Part shown: positions 8,169 through 17,762 of the stretch, in pieces
Layout: the number at the start of each line of letters is the position of its first letter
How positions within the stretch are numbered: position 1 is the first letter of the stretch
Source: Verrucomicrobiia bacterium
Lineage (GTDB): Bacteria; Verrucomicrobiota; Verrucomicrobiia; Verrucomicrobiales; DEV007
Length of the DNA stretch: 64,000 bases
Reading direction: 5' to 3'
NCBI GenBank assembly: GCA_030425385.1
Contig: JAUIAH010000008.1
Span: 142,153-206,152, forward strand
Notes under the pieces: model-generated
Seen by the model: only the letters and a program-made list of their open reading frames with translations
What the model was told of the DNA's origin: nothing
The model's database searches: none
Position numbers and translations under genes: made by a program

Positions 8169-9533
8169 ATGTCGCCACCCTCCTATCATCGTCGCCAATT
8201 TCTATCCACCAGTACGAAAGCCTTAGCAGCACTCGGTGCCACAGGTATCTCCCATGCGCAGACACCTGCTGCCAGCGAGAAACTCAGCGTGGCCTTCATT
8301 GGGATGGGAGGGCGCATGCAGGTCCTCCTACAAGAGATCCTACAAGCAGGGCACCACGCCGCGGCCGTGTGTGATGTGGATAAGGCGCAGATCACGGCCT
8401 CACAGAAGCGTCATGGCGAGGGACTTGCCCAAGCGACCACCTATGACGATTACCGTCAGCTCTTCGAGAAGGAGAAAGGCATGGATGCCGTCGTCATTGC
8501 GACGCCTGACCACTGGCACATGCCGCTCTGCCGTATGGCGATGGCTGCGGGAAAACACGTCTATTGCGAGAAGCCGCTCACGCATACCCTCGCAGAAGCT
8601 CGCGAACTTCGCGAATTGGCGCGCACTTCCCAAGTCGTCACGCAGACGGGCAATCAGGGGAGTGCCTCTGGTAATCTCCGTCGGAGTATCGAACTCATTC
8701 AGGCCGGTTTGTTAGGCGAAATCACCACCATTCACGTCTGGCACCCTGTCCATGGAGCCCCTTATGGCACGGATCGCCCCAGCTATTCCGACCCGATACC
8801 CGATGGTCTCGATTGGGATTTCTGGGTCGGCCCCGCTCCTGAACGCCCTTACAAAGATGCCATCTATCATCCTGGGAAATGGCGCGCCTGGTATGACTTT
8901 GGCAATGGCTCATTGGGAGACTTCTGTTGTCACAGTTTCAACATGCCGGTACGCGCCTTGGGTCTCGATCACCCCGATCGCATCCATGTCAGTGGACGCA
9001 AGCTCGGTAAGGAGAGTTTTCCAGAAGCTTGCACCGTTTCCTACCACTTTCCCTCCAAAGGGAATCGAGGACCAGTGAAGCTCCATTTCTACACGGGCGG
9101 GGACGAACCGCACGAGGGCATCACAAAAGAACTTGTGAGGACCTTTGGCAAGCTTCCACGAGTGGGTTGTTTGTTAGAAGGCACAAAGGGACAACTGTCT
9201 GCAGGCCTATGGAATTCTCAGTGTTATGTCAGGCTGCAGGGCGAGGAAACGTTCCTGGGAGCCGACAAGCATGAAGCCGCCAAAGCCATCCCCGAATCGC
9301 TTCCTCGGTCCGCGGGGCACATGGCGGAGTTCCTCCAAGCATGCCAAGGAAAGGGCACGACCTATTCCGACTTCGACCTAGGGGGACACCTCACAGAGAT
9401 CGGCCTCGCAGGGGTAGTCGCCCTTCGCTTGGAACCCAACGAGATCCCCTGGGATGGGACCCGACTGCAGGTGCCCGGGGTTTCCGCAGCAGATGCCTTC
9501 ATCCGCAAGACGGATCGCCCTACCTACCTTTAA
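8169..9533 (+). CDS. Tat-exported Gfo/Idh/MocA family oxidoreductase
   Basis: The 454-aa protein starts with a twin-arginine leader (HRRQFLSTSTKALAALGATG, cut near SHAQ). The Rossmann NAD(P) domain follows (VAFIGMGGRM near residues 40-50), then DAVVIATPDHWHMP and the family hallmark CEKPLTH with the conserved lysine. The C-terminal alpha/beta domain includes GSLGDFCCHSFNMP. Such exported enzymes oxidise or isomerise sugars or sugar acids in the periplasm, carrying a tightly bound nucleotide. Its stop overlaps the stop of the convergent metallopeptidase gene. Substrate cannot be inferred. Confidence 0.9.
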   Translation: MSPPSYHRRQFLSTSTKALAALGATGISHAQTPAASEKLSVAFIGMGGRMQVLLQEILQAGHHAAAVCDVDKAQITASQKRHGEGLAQATTYDDYRQLFEKEKGMDAVVIATPDHWHMPLCRMAMAAGKHVYCEKPLTHTLAEARELRELARTSQVVTQTGNQGSASGNLRRSIELIQAGLLGEITTIHVWHPVHGAPYGTDRPSYSDPIPDGLDWDFWVGPAPERPYKDAIYHPGKWRAWYDFGNGSLGDFCCHSFNMPVRALGLDHPDRIHVSGRKLGKESFPEACTVSYHFPSKGNRGPVKLHFYTGGDEPHEGITKELVRTFGKLPRVGCLLEGTKGQLSAGLWNSQCYVRLQGEETFLGADKHEAAKAIPESLPRSAGHMAEFLQACQGKGTTYSDFDLGGHLTEIGLAGVVALRLEPNEIPWDGTRLQVPGVSAADAFIRKTDRPTYL

Positions 9534-10597
9534 GCAGCTCCCGAACCACGCGCACCGAAGGGAAGCACGAGTTGATGCACGAAGCGCAGTTTCTCAACTA
9601 CCGGAGGCGCGATCGGTTTGGGGAGGAAGTCGAGTAACCCCATGGTGCGGTTCATCTCGTTCATGGCGATGCCTATCCCACGGTATTTCTCGATGAGCAT
9701 GTCTGTATCCGCGGTGTGTACGTCCGGGACATTCACAAAGCCAAGGTGATGGGCTGAGTCGAGCACTCCTATCATATCGAGCCAGGTCGCAAAGGTCTCA
9801 GCAAAGTCTTCCCAGGGATGCATCGTCGCGTAGGCACTCACAAAGCTCTGAGGCCAATCGTCAGGGGCACCCTCCTGGTAGTAGCGTTCGAGGGCATCGG
9901 CATAGGATGGGTAATGATGATCGCCAAACACGGCGACACAATCCGCCTCGCACTGCCCACGCACGAGAAGGTCCCAATAGTAGTGGCCAATCTCGTGGCG
10001 AAAGTGCCCGACCAGAGTGCGGTGCGCTTCACCGAGATCGACGCGCATGGCCTCGCGCTCGACTGGATCAGCCTCACGAATATTGATCGTGATCTTTCCA
10101 TTCGCATGCCCGGTGTAGACACGTTCGGTATTGCCCATCGTGCGCCAGAATTCATTGGTCGGAATCACGTCAGCCTTGAAGTCAAAGGCGAGGGGCAATG
10201 GCGCATCCTTGCTTGGCGTCAGATGCGGGAGTCCGAGCAAATCGAGGACATAGATCAGACGTCGCTTGGCAGCTTCGAGCCGCGACCATTTCTCGTGATT
10301 CCCAGCCACTGACAGGTCGGGCACAGTATCATTGTGCAGGCAGCAATCGCAAAGATTAGCGACGTCGCTCGTCTTCTCGACGCATCGATTGCAGACGTCA
10401 TGCACGGCATAATTATCGCATTTCACCAGTATCGCCTCGCACGGCTCATGACCACAACGGAACCCCTCATCTCCATCTGGAATCAATGCGGAGATCTGTT
10501 CGCACAGGGGACACCAACCGACCGCGGCACCGCATCCTAAACAGACTGAATTCTCAAAGAAGAGGGAGTTCCCACAGACACACGAGAAGACTTTCAT
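9530..10597 (-). CDS. putative zinc-binding metallopeptidase with N-terminal zinc ribbon
   Basis: The 355-aa protein opens with Cys pairs of a zinc-ribbon (FSCVCGN, VCLGCGAA, WCPLCEQ, and later CxxC pairs to about residue 90). A peptidase-like domain follows, with HEIGHYYW fitting the HExxH metal site around residues 205-215. This matches the family annotated as putative zinc-binding metallopeptidase, whose substrates are unknown. No signal peptide is present, so it is cytoplasmic. Its stop codon overlaps the end of the convergent Gfo/Idh/MocA gene by 4 nt. Confidence 0.88.
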   Translation of the reverse strand: MKVFSCVCGNSLFFENSVCLGCGAAVGWCPLCEQISALIPDGDEGFRCGHEPCEAILVKCDNYAVHDVCNRCVEKTSDVANLCDCCLHNDTVPDLSVAGNHEKWSRLEAAKRRLIYVLDLLGLPHLTPSKDAPLPLAFDFKADVIPTNEFWRTMGNTERVYTGHANGKITINIREADPVEREAMRVDLGEAHRTLVGHFRHEIGHYYWDLLVRGQCEADCVAVFGDHHYPSYADALERYYQEGAPDDWPQSFVSAYATMHPWEDFAETFATWLDMIGVLDSAHHLGFVNVPDVHTADTDMLIEKYRGIGIAMNEMNRTMGLLDFLPKPIAPPVVEKLRFVHQLVLPFGARGSGAA

Positions 10598-10630
10598 TGC
10601 GAGTTAGCTCATTGCTGGGGGAGCTTGGCA

Positions 10631-12118
10631 TCACTTTAGCCTCGCAGCAAGAGGCTTGAGCACTCGGTCTCCAAAGGCGACATTCCACTCCCCAGAGAGG
10701 GTCAGCTGACGTTCATCGTCCCCATTCCATTGACATGTTAGTGTGAGCGCATATGGCGTTTCCACATACCAGATCTTGACCGTAAGCGTTCCTTCGCTCC
10801 AAGCGGCGCTGGCGGCAATGGGCTCACGCGCACGGGCCAATCCTCGGTCAATGAGCGTCGGACCAAAGCCGGTCTGTGAGGCGTGCCAGGCACCATGCGT
10901 GTAGGCGACTATGTGAGTGTCTCCGTGAACGGTGAACTGGAGGGCGTTCTCCACGAACTGAACCGCTTCCAGACCGTAGGGATTCTCGTCGACATGATAG
11001 TCACCCTTCGGCATCGCGGGCAGGTCCTCACCCTTTGGCAGGGGCAACGCTAGCCTTTGCAGATCGTTACTGAGAGCCTCGTGCTCGCGCACATTCTCGG
11101 GGAGAGGCGCAGGACGCAGGGCGGGCAGCAGCTTCTCCCAAAGAACATTCATGACGCCTTGCATCCTTCCCGTTCCACTGGTGATGGCCACTACCGTCTC
11201 TTGCTCGGGAAGGACAATGCAGAATTGGCCAAAGGCGCCATCGCCGCGATAGGCTCCGTGGCGGCACCGCCAGAACTGGTAGCCATAACCTTGATCCCAA
11301 TCGCTCTCCGGATGACTGCCATTCGATGTCTGGCGGGCGGTGGCCGCTCGCGTCCATGCCCTTGAAAGAAGGCGCTTCCCTTGCCATTCGCCCCCTTGCA
11401 GGTAGAGCTGACCAAGCTTGGCGATGTCCTCCGTCCTAACACTGAGCCCATAGCCTCCCAAGGCAATCCCTTGAGGACAGGTCTCCCAAGAAGGCGTTCC
11501 CATGCCGAGAGGATCGAAGAGACGCGGCCCCAAGTAGTCGACCAGAGACTCGCTGGTGACCTTCTCCACGATGGCGGCGCACAGGTAGGTAGCTGGTGTG
11601 TTATAGAGGAAATGCGTCCCCGGCTTGTGCTTGACCGGAAGGGCTAGGAAGTCGTCGACGAGATTGCTTTCGGCTCGGAAAGAGAATGCGCTTAGATCCT
11701 CTGAGACGTGGCCCGTCGACATGGCAAGGAGATCGCGCACCCGCATGTTCTTTAGATGATTGCTAGGTGATTCTGGTACTTTGTCAGGGAAGAATGCCAT
11801 CACGGGGTCGTCCAAGGAAAGCTTGCCTTCCGCAACGGCCATGCCCACGGCTGTGGACGTGAAGCTCTTACTCAGCGAGTAGAGTTTATGCGGTGCGTGC
11901 GGCTCGAAAGGAGCCCACCAGGCCTCCGCGACGACATACCCATGGCGAACGATCAGACAACTGTGGATGGCATCGATTTCATGGAGCGCCGCAAAGACCG
12001 CGCGCAATTCTTGCGAACGGATGCCCTGACTTTCTGGGGTGCGTCGCGGCAGGGGCGCGGCCATCGCGACCGATTGGAGAATGAGAATCGTTCGAACGGC
12101 GTGGAGGAGGCAGTGCAT
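10631..12118 (-). CDS. secreted serine hydrolase, class C beta-lactamase fold
   Basis: The catalytic S-x-x-K motif is SLSK in KLYSLSKSFTS, and a Y-x-N-like motif appears as YNTPATY. The fold is that of penicillin-binding-protein or esterase-type serine hydrolases. ATG 12118 gives a classic signal peptide (MHCLLHAVRTILILQSVAMA) cut before APLPRR, and a 495-aa precursor; ATG 12136 is an alternative. The longer frame to 12316 would overlap the divergent aminopeptidase gene. The last 120 residues form a beta-rich accessory domain. Substrate unknown; likely periplasmic. Confidence 0.88.
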   Translation of the reverse strand: MHCLLHAVRTILILQSVAMAAPLPRRTPESQGIRSQELRAVFAALHEIDAIHSCLIVRHGYVVAEAWWAPFEPHAPHKLYSLSKSFTSTAVGMAVAEGKLSLDDPVMAFFPDKVPESPSNHLKNMRVRDLLAMSTGHVSEDLSAFSFRAESNLVDDFLALPVKHKPGTHFLYNTPATYLCAAIVEKVTSESLVDYLGPRLFDPLGMGTPSWETCPQGIALGGYGLSVRTEDIAKLGQLYLQGGEWQGKRLLSRAWTRAATARQTSNGSHPESDWDQGYGYQFWRCRHGAYRGDGAFGQFCIVLPEQETVVAITSGTGRMQGVMNVLWEKLLPALRPAPLPENVREHEALSNDLQRLALPLPKGEDLPAMPKGDYHVDENPYGLEAVQFVENALQFTVHGDTHIVAYTHGAWHASQTGFGPTLIDRGLARAREPIAASAAWSEGTLTVKIWYVETPYALTLTCQWNGDDERQLTLSGEWNVAFGDRVLKPLAARLK

Positions 12119-12200
12119 GAGGCAAATGTAGGGCATCAGGGGGTGCCACGTCCCGACAATTCCGCTTCCCACGTGGAGGGTCTTGCGCATAGTGGCGTCC

Positions 12201-13295
12201 ATGAAAGACCCGCGAATCCAGAAACTCGCTCGCCAACTCGTCACCCACTCCACGTCGCTGAAGAAAGGTGACCACCTCTTGATTGATGCCTTTGATGTTC
12301 CCGCCGAGGTACCCATGGCCTTGATCCAGGAAGCGCGCGCGGTAGGAGCCTATCCGCACGTGCAACTGCATGACTCACGGGTCACGCGTGAACTGGCGGA
12401 AGGTGCGGAACCCGAGCGGCTGGATGTGGTGAGCAAATGCGCCCTCACGCAAATGCGCGCGATGGATGCCTACATCGCCATCCGTGGAAGCCATAACATC
12501 AATGAGATGTCCGATGTGGAGCCGACGACGATGAAGGCGATCATGAAGAAGGCGCGGAAAGTCATGAACTATCGGGTGAATCACACTCGGTGGTGCGTGC
12601 TTCGCTGGCCCAACCCCTCCATGGCGCAACAGGCGGGCATGAGCACGTCAGCTTTCGAAGACTTCTATTTCAAAGTATGTCTGTTAGACTATCAGAAACT
12701 GCAACCGGCCATGGAAGCTCTGAAGCGCCGCATGGAGGCGACTGACGAGGTGCACATCACGGGGCCTGGCACGGATCTGCGTTTCAGCATCAAGGACATT
12801 CCCGCCATCGTCTGCGGAGGCGAGTATAACATCCCGGATGGCGAAGTGTTCACGGCACCTGTGCGCAATTCCGTCAATGGCACGATCCGCTACAACGCGC
12901 CGTCCATCTATCAGGGTGTGAGTTTCGATCAAGTCACCTTCCGATTTGAGAAAGGCAAGATTGTGGAGGCTACGGCGAATAACACGGAGAAACTCAATGA
13001 GATCCTGGATGCGGATCCCGGCGCGCGCTACATCGGTGAATTCGCCATTGGGTTCAATCGTGAGATCAAGCACCCCATGCGCGACATCCTCTTTGACGAG
13101 AAGATCGGTGGCTCCTTCCACTTCACGCCAGGACAATGTTATGAGCAGGCGTCAAACGGGAACAAAAGCCAGATTCACTGGGATCTTGTTAGCATCCAAC
13201 GGAAGGACTACGGCGGCGGTGAAATCGCCTTTGATGGCACCGTGATCCGCCGTGACGGCAAATTTCTACCCAGCGACCTCAAGCCCCTGAACTAG
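12201..13295 (+). CDS. M29-family metal-dependent aminopeptidase
   Basis: The protein (364 aa from ATG 12201; a TTG at 12183 is less likely) aligns by eye with the AmpS/AmpT aminopeptidases. The N-terminal Rossmann-like half contains KKGDHLLIDAFDVPAE, and the C-terminal half has metal-ligand motifs GGEYNIPDGEVFTAP, GEFAIGFN, GSFHFTPG and IHWDLV. It should remove N-terminal residues from peptides using a dinuclear metal centre in the cytoplasm. It is transcribed divergently from the serine hydrolase. Confidence 0.9.
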   Translation: MKDPRIQKLARQLVTHSTSLKKGDHLLIDAFDVPAEVPMALIQEARAVGAYPHVQLHDSRVTRELAEGAEPERLDVVSKCALTQMRAMDAYIAIRGSHNINEMSDVEPTTMKAIMKKARKVMNYRVNHTRWCVLRWPNPSMAQQAGMSTSAFEDFYFKVCLLDYQKLQPAMEALKRRMEATDEVHITGPGTDLRFSIKDIPAIVCGGEYNIPDGEVFTAPVRNSVNGTIRYNAPSIYQGVSFDQVTFRFEKGKIVEATANNTEKLNEILDADPGARYIGEFAIGFNREIKHPMRDILFDEKIGGSFHFTPGQCYEQASNGNKSQIHWDLVSIQRKDYGGGEIAFDGTVIRRDGKFLPSDLKPLN

Positions 13296-13299
13296 GCGA

Positions 13300-13638
13300 T
13301 CAGAAAGATTTCATCACGCCCAAGTAGGCAGCACCAATCCCAAGCGCGAGCGCGACGCCCCAACCGGCGGCGGGGGGCAAGATCTTGCGTTTCACGAGGA
13401 CAGGGAGGGCACCGATGAGCAGCCAGATGACGAGCTTGGCAATGACCCAACTGGGAAATCCAAGCTTCATCTTCGCGAGCAATCCAAAGCCTGCGACGAG
13501 AATGACGGCGAGGCCGATGCCGTGAAAGAGAGCGCCTTGCTTACGGTTGGCAGACTCCGGAAGAAGCGCGATGCCTATCCCGAGGAAGAGCACCATGACG
13601 CCAGCGAGATGAAGGATTCGATAGGTGAGTGGGTCCAT
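13300..13638 (-). CDS. small hypothetical membrane protein
   Basis: From ATG 13638 (MDPLTYR) the protein is 112 aa with four predicted membrane helices separated by short loops (near residues 8-25, 39-56, 62-81 and 90-107). The frame extends to 13707, but that would overlap the LysM gene upstream. I see no catalytic motif and do not recognise the family. It ends 4 nt from the stop of the convergent aminopeptidase and follows the LysM gene by 44 nt on the same strand. Confidence 0.7.
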   Translation of the reverse strand: MDPLTYRILHLAGVMVLFLGIGIALLPESANRKQGALFHGIGLAVILVAGFGLLAKMKLGFPSWVIAKLVIWLLIGALPVLVKRKILPPAAGWGVALALGIGAAYLGVMKSF

Positions 13639-13682
13639 GCCTGGAAGGTGGCGTCGCGTTTCGAACGTGTAAAGCAGGAACG

Positions 13683-14492
13683 CTAGTTGAAGCCGTCCCT
13701 GGCCCAAATGACACAGTATGTCAGGGCGTTTCCGAAATGTTCATGTGCTAGATTTGCTTTGGAACTGGCACTCCCCTTCCCATTGGCAATGTCTCCCATG
13801 AGCAAGCCGACCGTGCGAAGCTGCTTGATGGTACTGTTAGGCAATCCAGTCGTGCCTTCAGGCTTGGCGGCGAAGAGTTCCTGAGACTGCGCGAGTAATT
13901 TCTGGGCCTCTGCGAGCTTTCCTTTCACATCCTCAGTCAGACCGCTCTCATCAATCCCCGACTCAGCTTCCATGAAAAGCTGACGTGATTGCATCATCTT
14001 GTCAGAGGCCTCTTGAAACAAGGGAATGATATTCTCTTTCGCCAAGAGCCAATCAAGGTCGGGCGCCTTCACCACCTGACCGATCTTGAGTTTGCTCGGA
14101 TCGCAATCGTTGTAGAGCTTGAGCAAGCGCCAGTAGCCACTCCGTCCATACGCTTTGGCCGAGACCTTGGTGAGACTGTCCCCACTGGCGATGACGTGCT
14201 CGGACACATGGGCCTTCTCTTCAGCGGTGGGTTTCGGCTCAGTAAACCGTGGCTTGGGCTTGGGCTTCGCATCTGGATCAGTGAATCGGGGCTGAGGCTC
14301 TGCCTCTGGTTGCGGCACTGGAGCTGCCGCCACCTCAGCCGCTGGCTTCTGCGCCTGCTTGTCTGAGCCCGTCGGATCCACCAATGGAGGCACGGGATCT
14401 TTCTTGGCCTCGCTAGGTTTGCGGGGAAAGACATCTTGCCCCGTGGCCATGAGGGTGGTGGCCCCAAGAAGGGCGATAAGTCGGGTCATCAT
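13683..14492 (-). CDS. exported LysM-domain protein
   Basis: Starting from the tandem ATGs at 14492/14489, the protein (about 269 aa) has a signal peptide (MTRLIALLGATTLMATG), a Pro/Glu/Lys-rich linker (about 20-90), and a LysM domain (SEHVIASGDSLTKVSAKAYG ... KIGQVVKAPD, about 95-145). A helical C-terminal region rich in Gln, Ala and Lys follows. LysM domains bind the glycan strands of peptidoglycan, so a cell-wall-associated periplasmic role is inferred. The C-terminal helices suggest oligomerisation. Confidence 0.85.
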   Translation of the reverse strand: MMTRLIALLGATTLMATGQDVFPRKPSEAKKDPVPPLVDPTGSDKQAQKPAAEVAAAPVPQPEAEPQPRFTDPDAKPKPKPRFTEPKPTAEEKAHVSEHVIASGDSLTKVSAKAYGRSGYWRLLKLYNDCDPSKLKIGQVVKAPDLDWLLAKENIIPLFQEASDKMMQSRQLFMEAESGIDESGLTEDVKGKLAEAQKLLAQSQELFAAKPEGTTGLPNSTIKQLRTVGLLMGDIANGKGSASSKANLAHEHFGNALTYCVIWARDGFN

Positions 14493-14620
14493 GATCAGGA
14501 AGGATTGAGAGCTGGAAACGGGAACCATGCTCGGCAACATCCCTCTAGCAAGTCCAGGCGCATCTTTCTCTCATCTTTAAGTCAAAGGTCCTGAACCGGA
14601 TACGACTCACGAGTGCGTGA

Positions 14621-16405
14621 TCATTGATAGAATTCCCCGTAGCGCTCCTTGGCCAAGGCCCGGCAACGATTCATCACTTCCTCGACGGTAGGAAGCCTGA
14701 GCAATTCTTTAACCATCACCTCGCACTCCAAGCTATCGAGCTGCCGCAAGGCATGCTTCACCCGGAGGATCTGACTCGGCCCCACACTGAGTTCGTCAAC
14801 CCCGAGACCTACCAGAACCGGCGTGAACAAGGGGTCTCCTGCCATTTCCCCACACACCCCCACCCAGATATCGGCATCATGAGCGGCCTCCACGACCATC
14901 TCTAACAAGCGCAGAATGGCGGGATGACCCGGTTGATACAAATCCGCCACGCGCTCATTCACGCGATCCACCGCGATGGTGTATTGGATGAGGTCATTGG
15001 TTCCCACACTGAAGAAATCCACCTCTTTGGCCAATTCAGGAGCCACCATCACCGCACTGGGCAATTCGATCATGCAGCCCACCTCCATGTCCTCGTCAAA
15101 AGGCACCCCCTCTCTTCTCAACTCAGCCTGACATTCTTCCAAAAGACCATTGGCAGCAACCAATTCTTCCACGCCTGAAATCATGGGATACATCAAGCGC
15201 ACATTCCCACGCGCACTTGCCCGCAAGCACGCACGCAGCTGTGTCTTGAATAATTCGGTCTCTTGCAGACTCACACGAATGCCTCGCCACCCCAGAAACG
15301 GGTTCTTCTCTGCAAGTCGACCATCCGCTGTCTGAAACTTATCGGCCCCCACATCCAAGGTGCGAATGATCACGCCCGCGTCGCCAACCTTCTCCGCCAC
15401 CGCGCTATACGCAGCCGTTTGCTGCTCCTCATCAGGATGCCGATCCTGCTCGTAGTAGAAGAACTCCGTGCGATAGAGGCCCACGCCATCGGCACCACGC
15501 CTCATGATTGCATCCACCTCGTGGCCAAACTCGATATTCGCTGACAGCACCACCCGCGCGCCATCATGCGTCTCCGCAGGCTCCGCCCGGAGCTGATCCA
15601 GCCGCTGATTGAGCACGTCCTGTTGCTCTGCTAGTTTGCGATATTCCTCCAGCGTTTCTTCCGTTGGATCCGTGATGAGGATGCCATTGAAGCCATCGAG
15701 AATCACCTCACGCCCTGCCCGCAAGGTTCCCGGGGGAATCTTGAGACCCACCACGCCAGGGATTCCCAAGGCACGCGCCATGATCGCGGTGTGCGAAGTG
15801 AAACTTCCTAACCGAGTTGCAAAGCCTAACAAGAGCGACCGATCCATCCCCACCGTATCTGAAGGCGCGAGATCATCGGCAAAGAGGACCCGCGGCGATT
15901 GCTGCATGGCCGTGTTGTCATCCGCATCCGCCAACGCCACGAGGACGCGCCCAGCCACGTCTTCGATATCCACCGCCCGCTCACGCAAGTAGGGATCCGT
16001 GATGGCCTTCAACGATTCAACGTAACGACGAATCACTTCATAATAGATGCTCTCCACATTAAAGCGATCCTTGTGAAGACGCTTGCGCACATCCGAAATG
16101 ACGGTCTGATCTTCCAGCACCAGCAGATGTGCATCAAAGACGCGCGCCTCCGCATGGTTCCCATCTGTCTTTAAAAGCTGCTCCTGCAACTGTTCGATCT
16201 GCCCTCGGGTGCGCCGCAGGGCCTCCTCAAACCGCGTCTCTTCGCCCTGGACTTCCACCTCGGTGATGGGCCATCGCCGCGGACGTTGAAAGGGCTGTCC
16301 CTGAAAGCGCAGAGGGCCGACGGCGACACCACGCGAAACCGCGAGTCCCCGATAACGGATCTCGGTTTCGGTGACATCTTGAGAAGAAGCCTGCGGTTCC
16401 GACAT
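14621..16405 (-). CDS. ptsI: PTS enzyme I (phosphoenolpyruvate-protein phosphotransferase)
   Basis: The 594-aa protein has the normal enzyme I layout: the HPr-binding and phosphohistidine domain with SHTAIMARALGIPG (active His near residue 194), then the PEP-binding TIM barrel with DVGADKF, RGIRVSLQ, MYPMISGVEEL and VGTNDLIQYT, and the catalytic Cys loop GVCGEMAGDP. It transfers phosphate from PEP to HPr. ptsH lies 48 nt upstream on the same strand. No sugar-specific EII genes are in the window, so the pair may serve a regulatory PTS. A 5-bp hairpin follows the stop but has no T-tract. Confidence 0.96.
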   Translation of the reverse strand: MSEPQASSQDVTETEIRYRGLAVSRGVAVGPLRFQGQPFQRPRRWPITEVEVQGEETRFEEALRRTRGQIEQLQEQLLKTDGNHAEARVFDAHLLVLEDQTVISDVRKRLHKDRFNVESIYYEVIRRYVESLKAITDPYLRERAVDIEDVAGRVLVALADADDNTAMQQSPRVLFADDLAPSDTVGMDRSLLLGFATRLGSFTSHTAIMARALGIPGVVGLKIPPGTLRAGREVILDGFNGILITDPTEETLEEYRKLAEQQDVLNQRLDQLRAEPAETHDGARVVLSANIEFGHEVDAIMRRGADGVGLYRTEFFYYEQDRHPDEEQQTAAYSAVAEKVGDAGVIIRTLDVGADKFQTADGRLAEKNPFLGWRGIRVSLQETELFKTQLRACLRASARGNVRLMYPMISGVEELVAANGLLEECQAELRREGVPFDEDMEVGCMIELPSAVMVAPELAKEVDFFSVGTNDLIQYTIAVDRVNERVADLYQPGHPAILRLLEMVVEAAHDADIWVGVCGEMAGDPLFTPVLVGLGVDELSVGPSQILRVKHALRQLDSLECEVMVKELLRLPTVEEVMNRCRALAKERYGEFYQ

Positions 16406-16453
16406 AGGAATGGTGATCCATACTAGCGCAGAGCGCGCTGCGAGCGAGAACCT

Positions 16454-16720
16454 TTATTCGTCGTCGAAACCACCCACAACCAGCGCCTCAAGCGCGTTCA
16501 TGGCCTCGGTCTCGTCCGAGCCATCTGTGGAAATGGAAATGGTCGCCCCGGAAGGCGCTGCCAACATCATCAGCCCCATGATGCTCTTTCCATTGACGCG
16601 TTCTTCGTCGCGCTCCACCCAAATGTCGCACTCAAACTGGCTGGAAACCTTCACAAACTGCGCCGCTGGCCGGGCGTGCAGGCCATGTTTGTTATTGATG
16701 GTGAGGTCCTTCTGGATCAT
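16454..16720 (-). CDS. ptsH: HPr phosphocarrier protein
   Basis: From ATG 16720 the protein is 88 aa, the standard HPr length; the frame runs on to 16780 without family resemblance. The active-site motif is HGLHARPA with His15, and the regulatory-serine motif NGKSIMGLMML puts a serine at position 46, the site modified by HPr kinase in other bacteria. It accepts phosphate from enzyme I encoded just downstream. It is divergent from argB across about 150 bp that contain a GC hairpin. Confidence 0.95.
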   Translation of the reverse strand: MIQKDLTINNKHGLHARPAAQFVKVSSQFECDIWVERDEERVNGKSIMGLMMLAAPSGATISISTDGSDETEAMNALEALVVGGFDDE

Positions 16721-16739
16721 GGATCGGAGGTTTAACGCT

Positions 16740-16758
16740 CCCGCCGGAAGACGGCGGG
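16740..16758. other. GC-rich hairpin between ptsH and argB
   Basis: CCCGCC and GGCGGG (16740-16745 and 16753-16758) form a 6-bp stem around a 7-nt loop in the divergent intergenic region. No T-tract follows on either strand, so it is not a convincing terminator. It would fall in the ptsH 5' leader. Confidence 0.35.
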
Positions 16759-16873
16759 GCGAAGGATACACCGGTTTCATCCCAGGGCGAAGACAAATTC
16801 AGCCGCAGAACGCTCAGGCCCTCCCTTCCAAGGAAGCCTCTTGAATTTGAGAAGATTCCCCGTAAAGCCAGGC

Positions 16874-17755
16874 ATGGACGAACACATCGCCAAAGCACGC
16901 GTGCTCATCGAGGCTCTCCCCTATTTGCAGGAGTTTCGCGGCCAGACTTTCCTGGTCAAACTGGGTGGGAGCGCCATGGAAGACCCTGAGCTGGTGGACA
17001 ATCTGCTCCGTGACATCGTGTTTCTCGAGGTGGCGGGGATCAACCCCATCCTCGTGCACGGCGGAGGCAAGGCCATTTCCGCTGCCATGAAGGAAGCCGG
17101 GCTCGAGGCGAGGTTTGTCGGCGGGCTCCGGGTGACCGATGCAGCCTCCATCGCCATTGTGGAGAAGACGCTGAGCGAGATCATCAATCCTCGCCTCGTG
17201 AACGGATTGACGCAGTCCGGTGGGCGCGCCGTGGGCATCCCAGGCAATCAGGTCTTCCTTGGTGAGAAACTCCCTGGCACCGATCCAGAAACGGGCGAAT
17301 CCGTCGATCTAGGCTTCGTAGGGCGCGTAACAGACTTCCAGCTGGAGGCGATTCATGCCGCCGTACGCGACGAAACCGTTCCGGTTGTTTCTCCAATCGC
17401 CCGCCTCCAGGGCGCCGAAAGCCAGAGCCTCAATGTGAATGCCGATCTCGCCGCCAGCGCTCTCGGCGCCCGCCTGCAAGCTTCCAAGATCGTCTATCTC
17501 AGCGATGTTCGCGGCGTCCTCCAAGACCCCGCGGACGAAAGCACCCTCATTCCGACCCTCAATCGCGCCAGCGTGGAGACACACATCGAGCAGGGGGTCA
17601 TCTCCGGCGGGATGATTCCAAAGGTCCGCTCCGCCCTCGATGCGCTCGATGCTGGAGTGGGCAAGGTGCACATGATCGATGGGCGAATCCCCCACTCCCT
17701 TCTCTTAGAGATCTTCACGGAACGTGGCATCGGCACGGAGATTGTCGCGAGCTGA
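16874..17755 (+). CDS. argB: acetylglutamate kinase
   Basis: The protein (293 aa from ATG 16874; a TTG at 16841 is the alternative) catalyses the second step of arginine synthesis, phosphorylating N-acetyl-L-glutamate. The family motifs are KLGGSAM near residue 30, the substrate loop VHGGGKAIS, then NVNADLAA and YLSDVRGVL, and the end GGMIPKV. No other arg gene is adjacent. The DUF167 gene follows 7 nt downstream. Confidence 0.96.
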   Translation: MDEHIAKARVLIEALPYLQEFRGQTFLVKLGGSAMEDPELVDNLLRDIVFLEVAGINPILVHGGGKAISAAMKEAGLEARFVGGLRVTDAASIAIVEKTLSEIINPRLVNGLTQSGGRAVGIPGNQVFLGEKLPGTDPETGESVDLGFVGRVTDFQLEAIHAAVRDETVPVVSPIARLQGAESQSLNVNADLAASALGARLQASKIVYLSDVRGVLQDPADESTLIPTLNRASVETHIEQGVISGGMIPKVRSALDALDAGVGKVHMIDGRIPHSLLLEIFTERGIGTEIVAS

Positions 17756-17762
17756 CCGTCCC

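Noticed and set aside
14607..14620. TCACG-AGTG-CGTGA hairpin after ptsI as a terminator
   Set aside because: Only 5 bp of stem and no T-tract; could be chance.
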